Of a stretch of DNA of 51,926 nucleotides, positions 45,257 through 51,926 are shown piece after piece (within the stretch, counting starts at the first letter, position 1; the number at the start of each line of letters is the position of its first letter). The notes under the pieces were generated by a model that worked only from the letters and a program-made list of their open reading frames with translations, was not told the DNA's origin and did not search any database. A program made the position numbers and the translations under genes. Location: positions 1 through 51,926 of the forward strand of contig DATJAY010000019.1 of the NCBI GenBank assembly GCA_035515795.1, given 5' to 3'. This stretch comes from Candidatus Acidiferrales bacterium. GTDB lineage: Bacteria > Bacteroidota > Ignavibacteria > Kryptoniales > JAKASW01.

Positions 45257-46972
45257 ATGAAAGAAGTAATCAACATCATCGATAAGAGCAGGGAGAACAT
45301 GGTCATCCCCGATGGGATAGCCGTCATCGGACAAGGCCGCAAGATAATGGTATTCAACGAGGCGGCCTCCAGGATCACGGGGTATGGCGAAGAGGAAATT
45401 GTCGGCAAACAATGTGATATTTTATTCCGAAACAGCGCGCATGAAGTGGAACTCATCTCACGTTCCCTCATAGAAGGTACGGGATTATCCAACTTGTCGA
45501 TCAACATCACCGACAAGAGGGGTCAATTCAAGAATGTGCTGGCGTCAATCACCCCGATAGGTAAATCTGGAGAAGTCACAAGCGTTGTCTTCGTCTTCCG
45601 CGATACAAAGGAGATGCTCACACTTCATGAAGAACTTGAGACTAAAACCCTTGAGCTAATCGATCAGCGTAACAGGCTCAACGCAATCTTTAACAGCAAC
45701 ATTGAGGGCACATTCACGATAGATAACGATTGGAATGTGACTTCCTTCAACAATTCGGCAGAGAAAATAACAGGCTACAGAAGAAGCGAAGCTATCGGAA
45801 GGAAATGCTGGGAAATATTTAAATCACCTCTGTGTCGAAACGGATGTCACATGGAACAGACGATAATGAAAGGAAGGCCGACGATAGGAAATGATCTCGA
45901 GATAACGAAAAAGGATGGGATGCCTGTACCAATAAGGGTAAACTCCGCGATCTTACTGAACAACAAGCAGGAGAGAATCGGTGCAGTCGAGACCTTCATC
46001 GACATTTCCGAGCTAAAAAATCTGTCGGATCATTTGAAAGAAAAGTTCAGATATGAGAACATCATTGGCAAGAACAAAGAGATAGAACGGGTCTTCAGTC
46101 TGCTGGACAGCGTCTCGCAAACGGACTCGACGGTTTTGATTACAGGCGAAAGCGGAACAGGGAAAGAGCTTGTTGCCAGGGCAATCCATCTCAATAGCCC
46201 AAGACGAAACGGAACGTTCGTAGCACTGAACTGCAGCGCGTTCGTGGAATCGCTCATCGAAAGCGAGTTGTTCGGTCACGAGAAGGGTTCATTCACCGGC
46301 GCGATCAAAACGAAGATCGGGAAATTCGAGCTTGCACAAGATGGCACACTCTTCCTGGACGAAATCGGAGATATCTCATTGCCTGTGCAAACGAAACTTC
46401 TGCGCGTCCTCGAGACCCGACAGTTTGAGCGGGTCGGAGGCAACAGGACCATAAAGATGAACGCGAGAATCATCGCGGCTACCAACAAATCGCTGCAAGA
46501 CGAGATAGAAGTCGGCAGATTCAGAGAGGATCTTTTCTACAGGATCAACGTCGTGAACATTCATCTTCCTCCGCTCAGAGAAAGGATGGATGACTTCCCT
46601 CTCTTAGTCAGCCACTTCATAACTCATTTCAACGAAAGATTTTCGAGAAATGTGAATCGCTTCTCTCCCGATGCGTTCAAAATACTCGCTGAGTATGACT
46701 GGCCTGGAAACGTGCGGGAGCTGGAGAACGTCATCGAGCATTCTTTTGTGCTTTGCGGAAAGGACGTTATCGGATCGGAGTGCGTGCCTGAAAGAATCAA
46801 GGTGTCGGATCGAGGAATGCACATCACAAATCCATCCTCTATCAAAGAGGCCGAGACTTCCGTAATCATCACTACCTTGAAGAAACATGGCGGAAGCAGA
46901 GTCAAAGCGGCTGCTGAACTCGGCATCCATCCTTCGACGCTGTGGCGAAAGATGAAAAAGTTAGGAATATAA
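45257..46972 (+). CDS. sigma-54-dependent activator: two PAS domains, AAA+ domain, Fis-type HTH
   Basis: Start set at ATG 45257 (571 aa); the longer frame would read through the ATTGCAAT array. PAS1 covers about 10-120 (IPDGIAVIGQGRKIMVFNEA). PAS2 covers about 140-260 and contains Cys184, Cys193 and Cys197 in CWEIFKSPLCRNGC, a motif seen in PAS domains of anaerobes and suggestive of redox or Fe-S sensing. The AAA+ domain has Walker A GESGTGKE (297-304), the sigma-54 contact loop GSFTGA (344-349, a GAFTGA variant) and Walker B LFLDEIGD. The C-terminal HTH is SRVKAAAELGIHPSTLWRKM. Divergent from the NifX-like operon, which it probably activates. Confidence 0.93.
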   Translation: MKEVINIIDKSRENMVIPDGIAVIGQGRKIMVFNEAASRITGYGEEEIVGKQCDILFRNSAHEVELISRSLIEGTGLSNLSINITDKRGQFKNVLASITPIGKSGEVTSVVFVFRDTKEMLTLHEELETKTLELIDQRNRLNAIFNSNIEGTFTIDNDWNVTSFNNSAEKITGYRRSEAIGRKCWEIFKSPLCRNGCHMEQTIMKGRPTIGNDLEITKKDGMPVPIRVNSAILLNNKQERIGAVETFIDISELKNLSDHLKEKFRYENIIGKNKEIERVFSLLDSVSQTDSTVLITGESGTGKELVARAIHLNSPRRNGTFVALNCSAFVESLIESELFGHEKGSFTGAIKTKIGKFELAQDGTLFLDEIGDISLPVQTKLLRVLETRQFERVGGNRTIKMNARIIAATNKSLQDEIEVGRFREDLFYRINVVNIHLPPLRERMDDFPLLVSHFITHFNERFSRNVNRFSPDAFKILAEYDWPGNVRELENVIEHSFVLCGKDVIGSECVPERIKVSDRGMHITNPSSIKEAETSVIITTLKKHGGSRVKAAAELGIHPSTLWRKMKKLGI

Positions 46973-47146
46973 CTCACCACATTCATTCATGCACACGCGA
47001 AGATAACGTTAATTCGCAACTAGCCGAGATTGTTCAAGGAAAGGCATTGGTGAAACATCCCTTAAAACCTTGAGTTAACCAAGAACATTTCCTCATAAAT
47101 TTCTGATATCTTTTTGAGAATCGAAGTATCTCGTGCGCAAATGTCA

Positions 47147-47200
47147 TATCATGGTCATGGTACAATTGCATTCCAAATTCAGGTTTTAAAACCTCCTGCA
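47147..47200 (+). repeat. fragment homologous to the 5' region of the tandem-HTH gene
   Basis: ATCATGGTCATGGTACA followed by CATTCCAAATTCAGG aligns with 33153-33190 (ATCATGGTCATGGTACA, then CATTTCAAATTAGGG). The frame MVMVQLHSKFRF stops at once, whereas the 33-kb copy reads MVMVHTHFKLGLLEF. A decayed copy. Confidence 0.55.
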
Positions 47201-47265
47201 CTTTCAGGGATTCATTGCAGCGAGAAGCATGAACTCCGAAGGATAATCAAGAGACAACTGACGAG

Positions 47266-47284
47266 CCCCCAATTGATGTACCAA
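47266..47284. repeat. CCAATTGATG interspersed repeat, copy B
   Basis: CCCCCAATTGATGTACCAA, identical to copy A (26781-26800) over 19 bases. Confidence 0.65.
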
Positions 47285-47778
47285 TAATAAGTTGGTAATC
47301 CGGTCAAGCATTGGCAATGTTTGGAGCAGCGTAATTCTTCGGCTCCTAGTTGATATACCATCCTGATTATCGTACGGCCGGTGAGAAAGTTGATCGGATA
47401 GAGCGTTTAAGCCACAGCTAGGTTCCCGAAAATTACTAGCCTGACATCCTCAATTCCGAATGAACTTCTCCATTGCATCGAGAGCAGTATTGTCACTTTT
47501 AAAATAGTGGATATCATTATACATCAAAAGCGAAGACCGATACTGGCTCAATTTGGCCTCAGGTAGCTCAGTTTGAAATAAACAAAAAAGGAGGAAACAT
47601 CGGGGAGATGCTCCCTCCTACAGATGTCAGGGGGTTGATAAATTATAATCCATTGGGGGTTCATTGTCAAATAATGGTTCAGCCCAAAGTTGTTCAAGGA
47701 ATTCTTGCGCCAAACCATAGAATCTCTTAGATTGGACGTTGCTCTCCCAGAATTTGTGAGAGTCTTCCCATTTCACAA

Positions 47779-47810
47779 CCCCGACAGTCGTTCCTGTCGG
47801 GGTTTTTGTT
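47779..47810 (+). terminator. Rho-independent terminator
   Basis: CCCCGACAG, loop TCGTTC, CTGTCGGGG, then TTTTTGTT: a perfect 9-bp GC-rich stem and T-run on the plus strand. No intact plus-strand gene precedes it, so it probably belonged to a lost gene or to an unrecognised transcript in 47400-47778. Confidence 0.85.
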
Positions 47811-47833
47811 GAAAACTAAGCCGCTTTCCTCTC

Positions 47834-48052
47834 TCAATTATGAAATGTTAGGAACCCTTTCCAACTAATCAAATGCTTACTGATTCCCGCCCGCATTGCC
47901 GGAGTAACTCTTATGGTCTCATGGATGCCAATAAAATTGTAAGGGAAGAAGTGGATAGCGATGGCCGCGTAAGATGCCTCAAGCTCTTGGAAAAACCATC
48001 GGTGAGCCTTGTAAAGCATCTCATCTGCATTCTCATTATAGGGTTTTGACAT
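47834..48052 (-). pseudogene. C-terminal fragment of a DDE-type (IS1-like) transposase
   Basis: 72 codons containing FFPYNFIGIHETIRVTPAMRAGIS, the typical end of a DDE transposase family (consensus HYNFxRxHxTLRxTPAMxAGI). The catalytic domain is missing and the tail after AGISK diverges. It lies between the orphan terminator and the recombinase gene, 20 bases from CCAATTGATG copy C. Confidence 0.6.
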
Positions 48053-48071
48053 TCAATGTGATTGTCCTGCG

Positions 48072-48089
48072 CCCAATTGATGCACCAAC
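48072..48089. repeat. CCAATTGATG interspersed repeat, copy C
   Basis: CCCAATTGATGCACCAAC, one mismatch (T to C) from copy A over 18 bases. It lies next to the truncated transposase and 46 bases before the recombinase frame. Confidence 0.6.
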
Positions 48090-48134
48090 GCTGATTTAGG
48101 CTTCCGGTGAGCCATTCAAGCTAAGTCGAATAAA

Positions 48135-48935
48135 ATGATTCCGGATTTGGATTCATGTAGCGAAGCGAATTGTGCGGTCTCATCGAGTAGTACTGTACCC
48201 GGCGATCTTAAGCAATTACTTTTGCTTACGGGACTGTATCAAACATTTCTCAAATACGTAACTCGTTTTTGCGCAAGATTATTGGACGCGTATTTGTTGA
48301 CAGGAGCGCGTGATGAAGAGATGACCAAGGTTAAAAGGGAGTTTGTCCATTGGGACAAGGAGACCATGAATCTGCCTCCAGATATAACAAAGACTGACAT
48401 GGAGCGCATCATCCCTCTACCCGGGAGATTATTGGAGCATTTCAAAGTGCTGAAACAAAAATGCCATGCTCGCCCTTTCCTTCCGGACCGGTCTACGATA
48501 ACTCAACATTGGCAACCTATGCGTGAGGGAGGTAAGTATGGTGGCAAGGATCATAAAGGAACTGACATCATGGGTACTCTTTACGATTTAAGAAAGACGG
48601 CGGAAACAGAGTTAAAGAATATTGGTCTCAATCAGGACTATATGGATATTCTATTAGGACACAAGCGTCGCAACATCCCCAAAGATCACTACACCAACTA
48701 CAAAAGAGATCTCCCTGTCGTCAAAGCCGCTTTAGAAAATTCTCAGCATTATATTTTCCAATTGAAACCGATGAATCTGAACTCTTCATTAATACCGAGA
48801 AAGATTAGGTGTACCATGAACCAATCAGAAATGTGCTCAAAAAACTGGGTACTTTTGTTTCGAAAGAGTCTGATTTATAGCATCGGCGTGTCATCAGAAT
48901 CTCCAAGTATGCAAGGTTTTCCCTTTTTTGCATAA
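48135..48935 (+). CDS. tyrosine recombinase (integrase), probably N-terminally truncated
   Basis: 266 aa. The catalytic domain is recognisable: LLDAYLLTGARDEEMTKVK (Arg59), GTLYDLRKTAETEL (Arg153, with Tyr in place of the usual His of HxxR), ILLGHKRRNIPKDHYTNY (His176 and nucleophile Tyr186). The normal SAM-like N-terminal core-binding domain (about 100 residues) is missing; the first 45 residues do not look homologous. The C-terminus has an odd 75-residue tail. The gene ends seven bases before a tRNA-Arg 3' fragment, the classic position of a tRNA-targeting integrase. Probably inactive because of the missing arm and core-binding region. Confidence 0.75.
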   Translation: MIPDLDSCSEANCAVSSSSTVPGDLKQLLLLTGLYQTFLKYVTRFCARLLDAYLLTGARDEEMTKVKREFVHWDKETMNLPPDITKTDMERIIPLPGRLLEHFKVLKQKCHARPFLPDRSTITQHWQPMREGGKYGGKDHKGTDIMGTLYDLRKTAETELKNIGLNQDYMDILLGHKRRNIPKDHYTNYKRDLPVVKAALENSQHYIFQLKPMNLNSSLIPRKIRCTMNQSEMCSKNWVLLFRKSLIYSIGVSSESPSMQGFPFFA

Positions 48936-48942
48936 TTCGGAG

Positions 48943-48988
48943 CAGACTACGGATCTGAGGGTTGGGGGTTCGAATCCCTCCAGGCGCA
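48943..48988 (+). tRNA. 3' partial tRNA-Arg(ACG): attachment-site remnant
   Basis: CAGA CTACGGA TCTG forms an anticodon arm with loop CTACGGA (anticodon ACG). The T arm GGGGG TTCGAAT CCCTC and the acceptor 3' strand CAGGCGC plus discriminator A follow; CCA is not encoded. The D arm and the 5' acceptor strand are absent upstream, where the recombinase gene ends. This is the expected footprint of integration at the 3' end of a tRNA gene; the full gene should lie elsewhere. Confidence 0.8.
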
Positions 48989-49184
48989 CGGAGTTTATGT
49001 TTCTGGAATAGTTTCTGTCAGGATGGGGCACTTATGAATCAATCTTTCTTGCAAGCGATGATTCCGAACGATTCGGAAAAAAGCTCGCAGTTAGAAAATC
49101 TTCAGAACACCCACTCCGAGATCCTGTCTCTTAGAAATCGGAGATACAGGAGCAAGCCGGGCAGGTACTTGTTTAGACGAACCT

Positions 49185-49775
49185 TCACTTGTGTCCTGTC
49201 GTGTCGAACAAGGAGGGAGCAAAGTTAATGGATGTAATCTGAGTGATCGGAATTCTGCGCACCTCACCATTCACCTGGAACCGGATAGTGTCTGCATCAG
49301 CGCCTTCGAAGATGCCCAATAAACTTGTTCCGTTGGCAAGAATAGCTATGTCCAAGCTATCAGCCGGAGCATTCGACGGCGTGCCAACTGGCTTTGGCAC
49401 TACCTCATAAACGTTCTGGCCGGGAATGTATTGATAGTACACTCCGCCGTAATAGTAATAAGGGATGGCGCCTATGCTGAAGTTGATGAATCCAAACGGA
49501 AGGACTCTTATCCTCGCTCCAATGGGAGCCGGGATCATCACATAGCCGCGTCTACCACCTCTATAAAAAAATCCGTCGCCGTAAAAATATCTGCGTCCAC
49601 CCACAAAAACCGGATAATGAGCGCGCGGGAGCACGGTAACGGCAGTGCCTCCCCCTCTTCCGGTGTAGACACGCCTTCTCTGCGCACTCGCGTCAGAGGC
49701 AACGAAAATAGATACCAGCAATATCATCGCCGACAATACCACAATTTTGCGCGGGTAAGCTTGAGTAGTTTTCAT
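49185..49775 (-). CDS. DUF6515-like secreted protein
   Basis: 196 aa from ATG 49775, which starts a normal signal peptide (IVVLSAMILLVSIFVASDASAQ). The body is the Tyr/Gly/Pro-rich repeat typical of DUF6515: HYPVFVGGRRYFYGDGFFYR, YVMIPAPIGARIRVLPFGF and IPYYYYGGVYYQYIPG. A C-terminal small beta domain follows (DSLDIAILANGTSLLGIF, RFQVNGEVRRIPITQITSIN). Function unknown; envelope or periplasmic. A GTG seven codons upstream is an alternative start. Confidence 0.75.
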   Translation of the reverse strand: MKTTQAYPRKIVVLSAMILLVSIFVASDASAQRRRVYTGRGGGTAVTVLPRAHYPVFVGGRRYFYGDGFFYRGGRRGYVMIPAPIGARIRVLPFGFINFSIGAIPYYYYGGVYYQYIPGQNVYEVVPKPVGTPSNAPADSLDIAILANGTSLLGIFEGADADTIRFQVNGEVRRIPITQITSINFAPSLFDTTGHK

Positions 49776-49891
49776 AACTTTAATTCCCATCCTCACATTA
49801 TAAGCAAAACTTCTTCTTGCGAGAATAAACTGTTTTCTAATATTTGACTCAGCAACATTGCCGACAGTTTAATCTGAAGGTGTTACGAAAA

Positions 49892-50050
49892 GTTCGCCGG
49901 CCCCGACTTTACCGGGAGTGGACTGAAGGACCCCTTAGACGATGAAGAAGAAATATCTCAAGTGAGATTTCTCCGGCCATTCTTCGCGATAAGACCGAGA
50001 CACCTTCGTTCGAGATGGGATGCTACTAGGGCACTATGGCTTCTTCCGAA
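49892..50050 (-). rRNA. 5S rRNA-like segment with an internal insertion (possible pseudo-5S)
   Basis: On the minus strand the order of 5S landmarks is kept: GCCATAGTG near the 5' end, ATCCCATCTCGAACGAAGG (loops B/C region, two bases short), CGGTCTTATCGCGAAGAATGG, then GGTAAAGTCGGGGCCGGCGA at the 3' end; TTCG and CGAA close helix I. It spans about 159 bases instead of about 118. The extra 40 or so bases follow AATGG and include a hairpin (AGAAATCTCA with TGAGATATTTCT). No 16S or 23S is nearby. It may be an orphan or degenerate 5S, or an expanded one. Confidence 0.45.
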
Positions 50051-50080
50051 TCGAGATCCGGTCTGCCGCTCAATAGTGAC

Positions 50081-50308
50081 TCAGGTTACTGAAATCGGAT
50101 CACAATAAACTGCTTCTTCGTAAGAAGCTATTTTTTGCCCGGACCGTTGCTGCGACTGTTTTGTTTTCGGAGGTGCTTCCGTCGTTTCAATCCGTAATAC
50201 CTGCGCGCCTGGATAACCCTTCTTAATCAGTTCGAGCATTTCACCTAATTTCAAGCAATCAGATGACACAACACGTTCATGATTGTAAAACAAGAAGCAG
50301 ATCCTCAT
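50081..50308 (-). CDS. small conserved-looking hypothetical protein
   Basis: 75 aa with AAAGGAAT about ten bases before the ATG. RICFLFYNHERVVSSDCLKL and MLELIKKGYPGAQVLRIETT look like an alpha/beta protein start; the C-terminal part is polar (PPKTKQSQQRSGQK). Codon use looks natural. No family recognised; it may be a truncated longer protein. Confidence 0.45.
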   Translation of the reverse strand: MRICFLFYNHERVVSSDCLKLGEMLELIKKGYPGAQVLRIETTEAPPKTKQSQQRSGQKIASYEEAVYCDPISVT

Positions 50309-50915
50309 CGCTCAACTATTCCTTTAAGTCTCATTTCGCTTCGAATCCACGGATGAAATAATTCTTTCATTTCGCAGAGTCCGGCAGTTCGACAAATTTA
50401 ATATCGCGGCGGATTTTCTTATCGAGGAACGCTCAACCCAAATTGATAAGCCCGATTTATCCAGATGCTCTTCACTGGCCGCAACTATAGTGCCGAATGC
50501 GCATCTTTGCAATGCTGATCCTTTTCTCGGAAACGGCGATTTTATCGCCATCTTAATCAGAAAATTTTTCCGCAGCGTGGAATAATTACAATAAGGTAAG
50601 TCTGAAGTGAGATAAACGAAACAAGGTTGCAAAACCGCGCCTGCCGCCATCGCGAGGGATGAAATGAACGGCACCGAACACATCACGACTTCTTCATGGT
50701 CTCTGAATGTGCCGTCCTAAGCAAGGATTGTATTTAACACTTCTTCTTTGTAGACTTTATTCACATCACCGAACGGCCGCCGTTGTTGTTTGCATTCCAC
50801 TGAAAAGATGAAAGGCAACGGGAAGGCGGGTTTGCGGAGGATCTCTATGACTAATCACATGGCGACTACTCGGTGCAGCTGGCTTATTTACTAAATCACA
50901 ACAAGGAGCATCTCT
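50309..50915. other. gene-free stretch upstream of the OmpA-family gene
   Basis: About 600 bases with no credible gene. A 120-codon minus-strand frame (50324-50686) is Ser/Arg/Cys-rich and lacks a ribosome site, so I read it as chance. The last 60 bases should contain the ompA-like promoter. Confidence 0.45.
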
Positions 50916-51740
50916 ATGAAAAAACTCATGTTTATCGCCGTATTGTCACTATTTGGTTTTATTCCATCATATGCTCAGCAGGATGCTGAGGGGTGCAAAG
51001 ATCATCCGCTCCTGAGCAGGCTTCCTGGCTTTTCGATAGAAGAATGCAAAAGGAGCTATGACCAGGCTGAGTTTTACGATGCGCAGGGCGAACCCGTTCA
51101 GTATGAAGGCAATCTCACCGTTATCAAATACAATAACGTGGGGAGCCCGAGCGATCCCCCCAGCATGTTCCAGATATTGAGAAACTACGAGAATGCGATA
51201 AAAAAAATCGGCGGTACAAAAGTTTTTAATGACAACATAACCGGCTGTTTCGTCTTTAAAAAGGACTCGTTGGAATATAAAATCAAGGTGTGCTGTTACG
51301 GAACCTACAGCGACCATGATATCGTCTATGAGCTGGATGTACTTGAGATGGCTGCAATGAAACAAGAGATCGTGGCAAACGACATCCTGGAAGCCCTTAA
51401 TAATAACGGGCACATCGCATTGAACATTCTTTTCGATACCGGTAAATCGACGATCAAGCCGGAATCCCAGTCCATCGTGGATGAGATATACAAGACTCTC
51501 AACGAGAATCCTGGCCTAAAGGTGAGCATCGAAGGCCATACGGATAATGTCGGAGATCCCGCGCTAAACAAGAAGCTTTCGGAAGACCGGGCAAGCGCAG
51601 TGATGAATGCATTGATAGCAAAGGGGATCGACAAATCGAGGTTGCTCTCCGCCGGTTGGGGAGATACGAAACCGATTGCCGACAACAGTACTGATGATGG
51701 AAGAGCTAAAAACAGACGCGTCGAGATAGTGAAAAAGTAG
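50916..51740 (+). CDS. OmpA-family protein with C-terminal peptidoglycan-binding domain
   Basis: 274 aa with AAGGAG ten bases before the ATG and a signal peptide (MKKLMFIAVLSLFGFIPSYAQ). Residues 22-160 form an unassigned N-terminal domain with Cys pairs (EGCKDHPLLSRLPGFSIEEC; IKVCCYG), not a beta-barrel. The OmpA-like domain (about 165-274) has NILFDTGKSTIKPES, VSIEGHTDNVGDPALNKKLS, AGWGDTKPIADN and GRAKNRRVEI, the residues that bind diaminopimelate. It probably anchors to peptidoglycan in the periplasm. Followed by about 185 bases with no gene to the window end. Confidence 0.92.
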   Translation: MKKLMFIAVLSLFGFIPSYAQQDAEGCKDHPLLSRLPGFSIEECKRSYDQAEFYDAQGEPVQYEGNLTVIKYNNVGSPSDPPSMFQILRNYENAIKKIGGTKVFNDNITGCFVFKKDSLEYKIKVCCYGTYSDHDIVYELDVLEMAAMKQEIVANDILEALNNNGHIALNILFDTGKSTIKPESQSIVDEIYKTLNENPGLKVSIEGHTDNVGDPALNKKLSEDRASAVMNALIAKGIDKSRLLSAGWGDTKPIADNSTDDGRAKNRRVEIVKK

Positions 51741-51926
51741 GTTCGCAATCTTCATGCAAAGGTTTCTGCATGATAGAAAATTCTGAGCAACGGGATGAAT
51801 GGAGTAGGAATTTAAGTCAGAAGATTATTTCTACCGGCCGGGATGCGTGGTTGCTTTACTTTCACTGAGAATTGCCGTCGTGTAGACTTTTGTTTCTACG
51901 GTAAATCATGCAATCGGTGCGGCCAC

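Larger units (their letters stand above)
46973..47778. other. gene-free stretch with fragments of interspersed repeats
   Basis: No credible gene in about 800 bases. Contents: 47147-47200 resembles the 5' part of the tandem-HTH gene (the motif TATCATGGTCATGGTAC is exact in both); a CCAATTGATG repeat copy lies at 47266-47284; a weaker relative, CCTAGTTGATATACCA, starts at 47345. AGGAGG and CCTCCT around 47590-47620 can pair. It reads as an accumulation of decayed mobile or duplicated DNA downstream of the activator. Confidence 0.5.

Noticed and set aside
47560-47580. tRNA-D-arm-like string AGGTAGCTCAGTTTG
   Set aside because: No anticodon arm, T arm or acceptor pairing follows within tRNA length.
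50324-50686. 120-codon minus-strand frame
   Set aside because: Ser/Arg/Cys-rich composition, no ribosome site and no family motif; read as chance.

Overview
The window looks like chromosome from a Bacteroidota/FCB-group bacterium of the Ignavibacteria type. Four secreted proteins end in type-A T9SS sorting domains (core YPNPFNPTT or a variant), there is a PorV-like outer-membrane protein and a CarboxypepD_reg TonB receptor, and many starts carry a clear AAAGGAG-type ribosome site. No taxonomic marker gene is present, so the placement rests on these family traits.

Region 1 (1-23141, all minus strand) is envelope and cell-wall biology. Murein-salvage genes sit at both ends: a GH3 (NagZ-like)/serine-hydrolase fusion, an amidase with a lysozyme-like domain, a transglutaminase-like protein, L-Ala-D/L-Glu epimerase, a lipoprotein NlpC/P60 peptidase and two SxxK serine hydrolases, one of them frameshifted. 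Between them lies a tight secretion operon: TonB receptor, large T9SS cargo, PorV-like protein, TIG lipoprotein and propeller-like T9SS cargo.

Region 2 (23142-34417) is accessory and decaying. It holds a DUF4900-like pseudogene, an SGNH hydrolase, a GC-rich katG, one complete and two fragmentary tandem-HTH regulators, and an HxlR-controlled operon whose last gene (NmrA family) carries a nonsense codon and a frameshift.

Region 3 (34447-46972) is redox and sulfur metabolism with dense operons. Thioredoxin, DUF6132 and YgaP-like membrane proteins lead into a MarR-TusA-MvhD-like-HdrA/QmoA-HdrA/QmoB-HTH-QmoC-DsrE operon: a Qmo/Hdr-type electron-transfer complex joined to sulfur-carrier proteins, with no sulfate-reduction enzymes in view. 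Next is a six-gene operon (NifX/ORP-family protein, peptide deformylase, zinc ribbon, pyruvoyl arginine decarboxylase, thioesterase, methyltransferase). It has a strong sigma-54 promoter candidate and two ATTGCAAT palindromes, and is divergent from a PAS-PAS-AAA+-Fis sigma-54 activator. These two units are the best candidates for an undescribed system.

Region 4 (46973-51926) is an integration scar: repeats, a transposase tail, a tyrosine recombinase directly followed by the 3' part of a tRNA-Arg(ACG), then a DUF6515 protein, an isolated 5S-rRNA-like segment with an apparent internal insertion, and an OmpA-family protein. No CRISPR array and no complete tRNA gene was seen.
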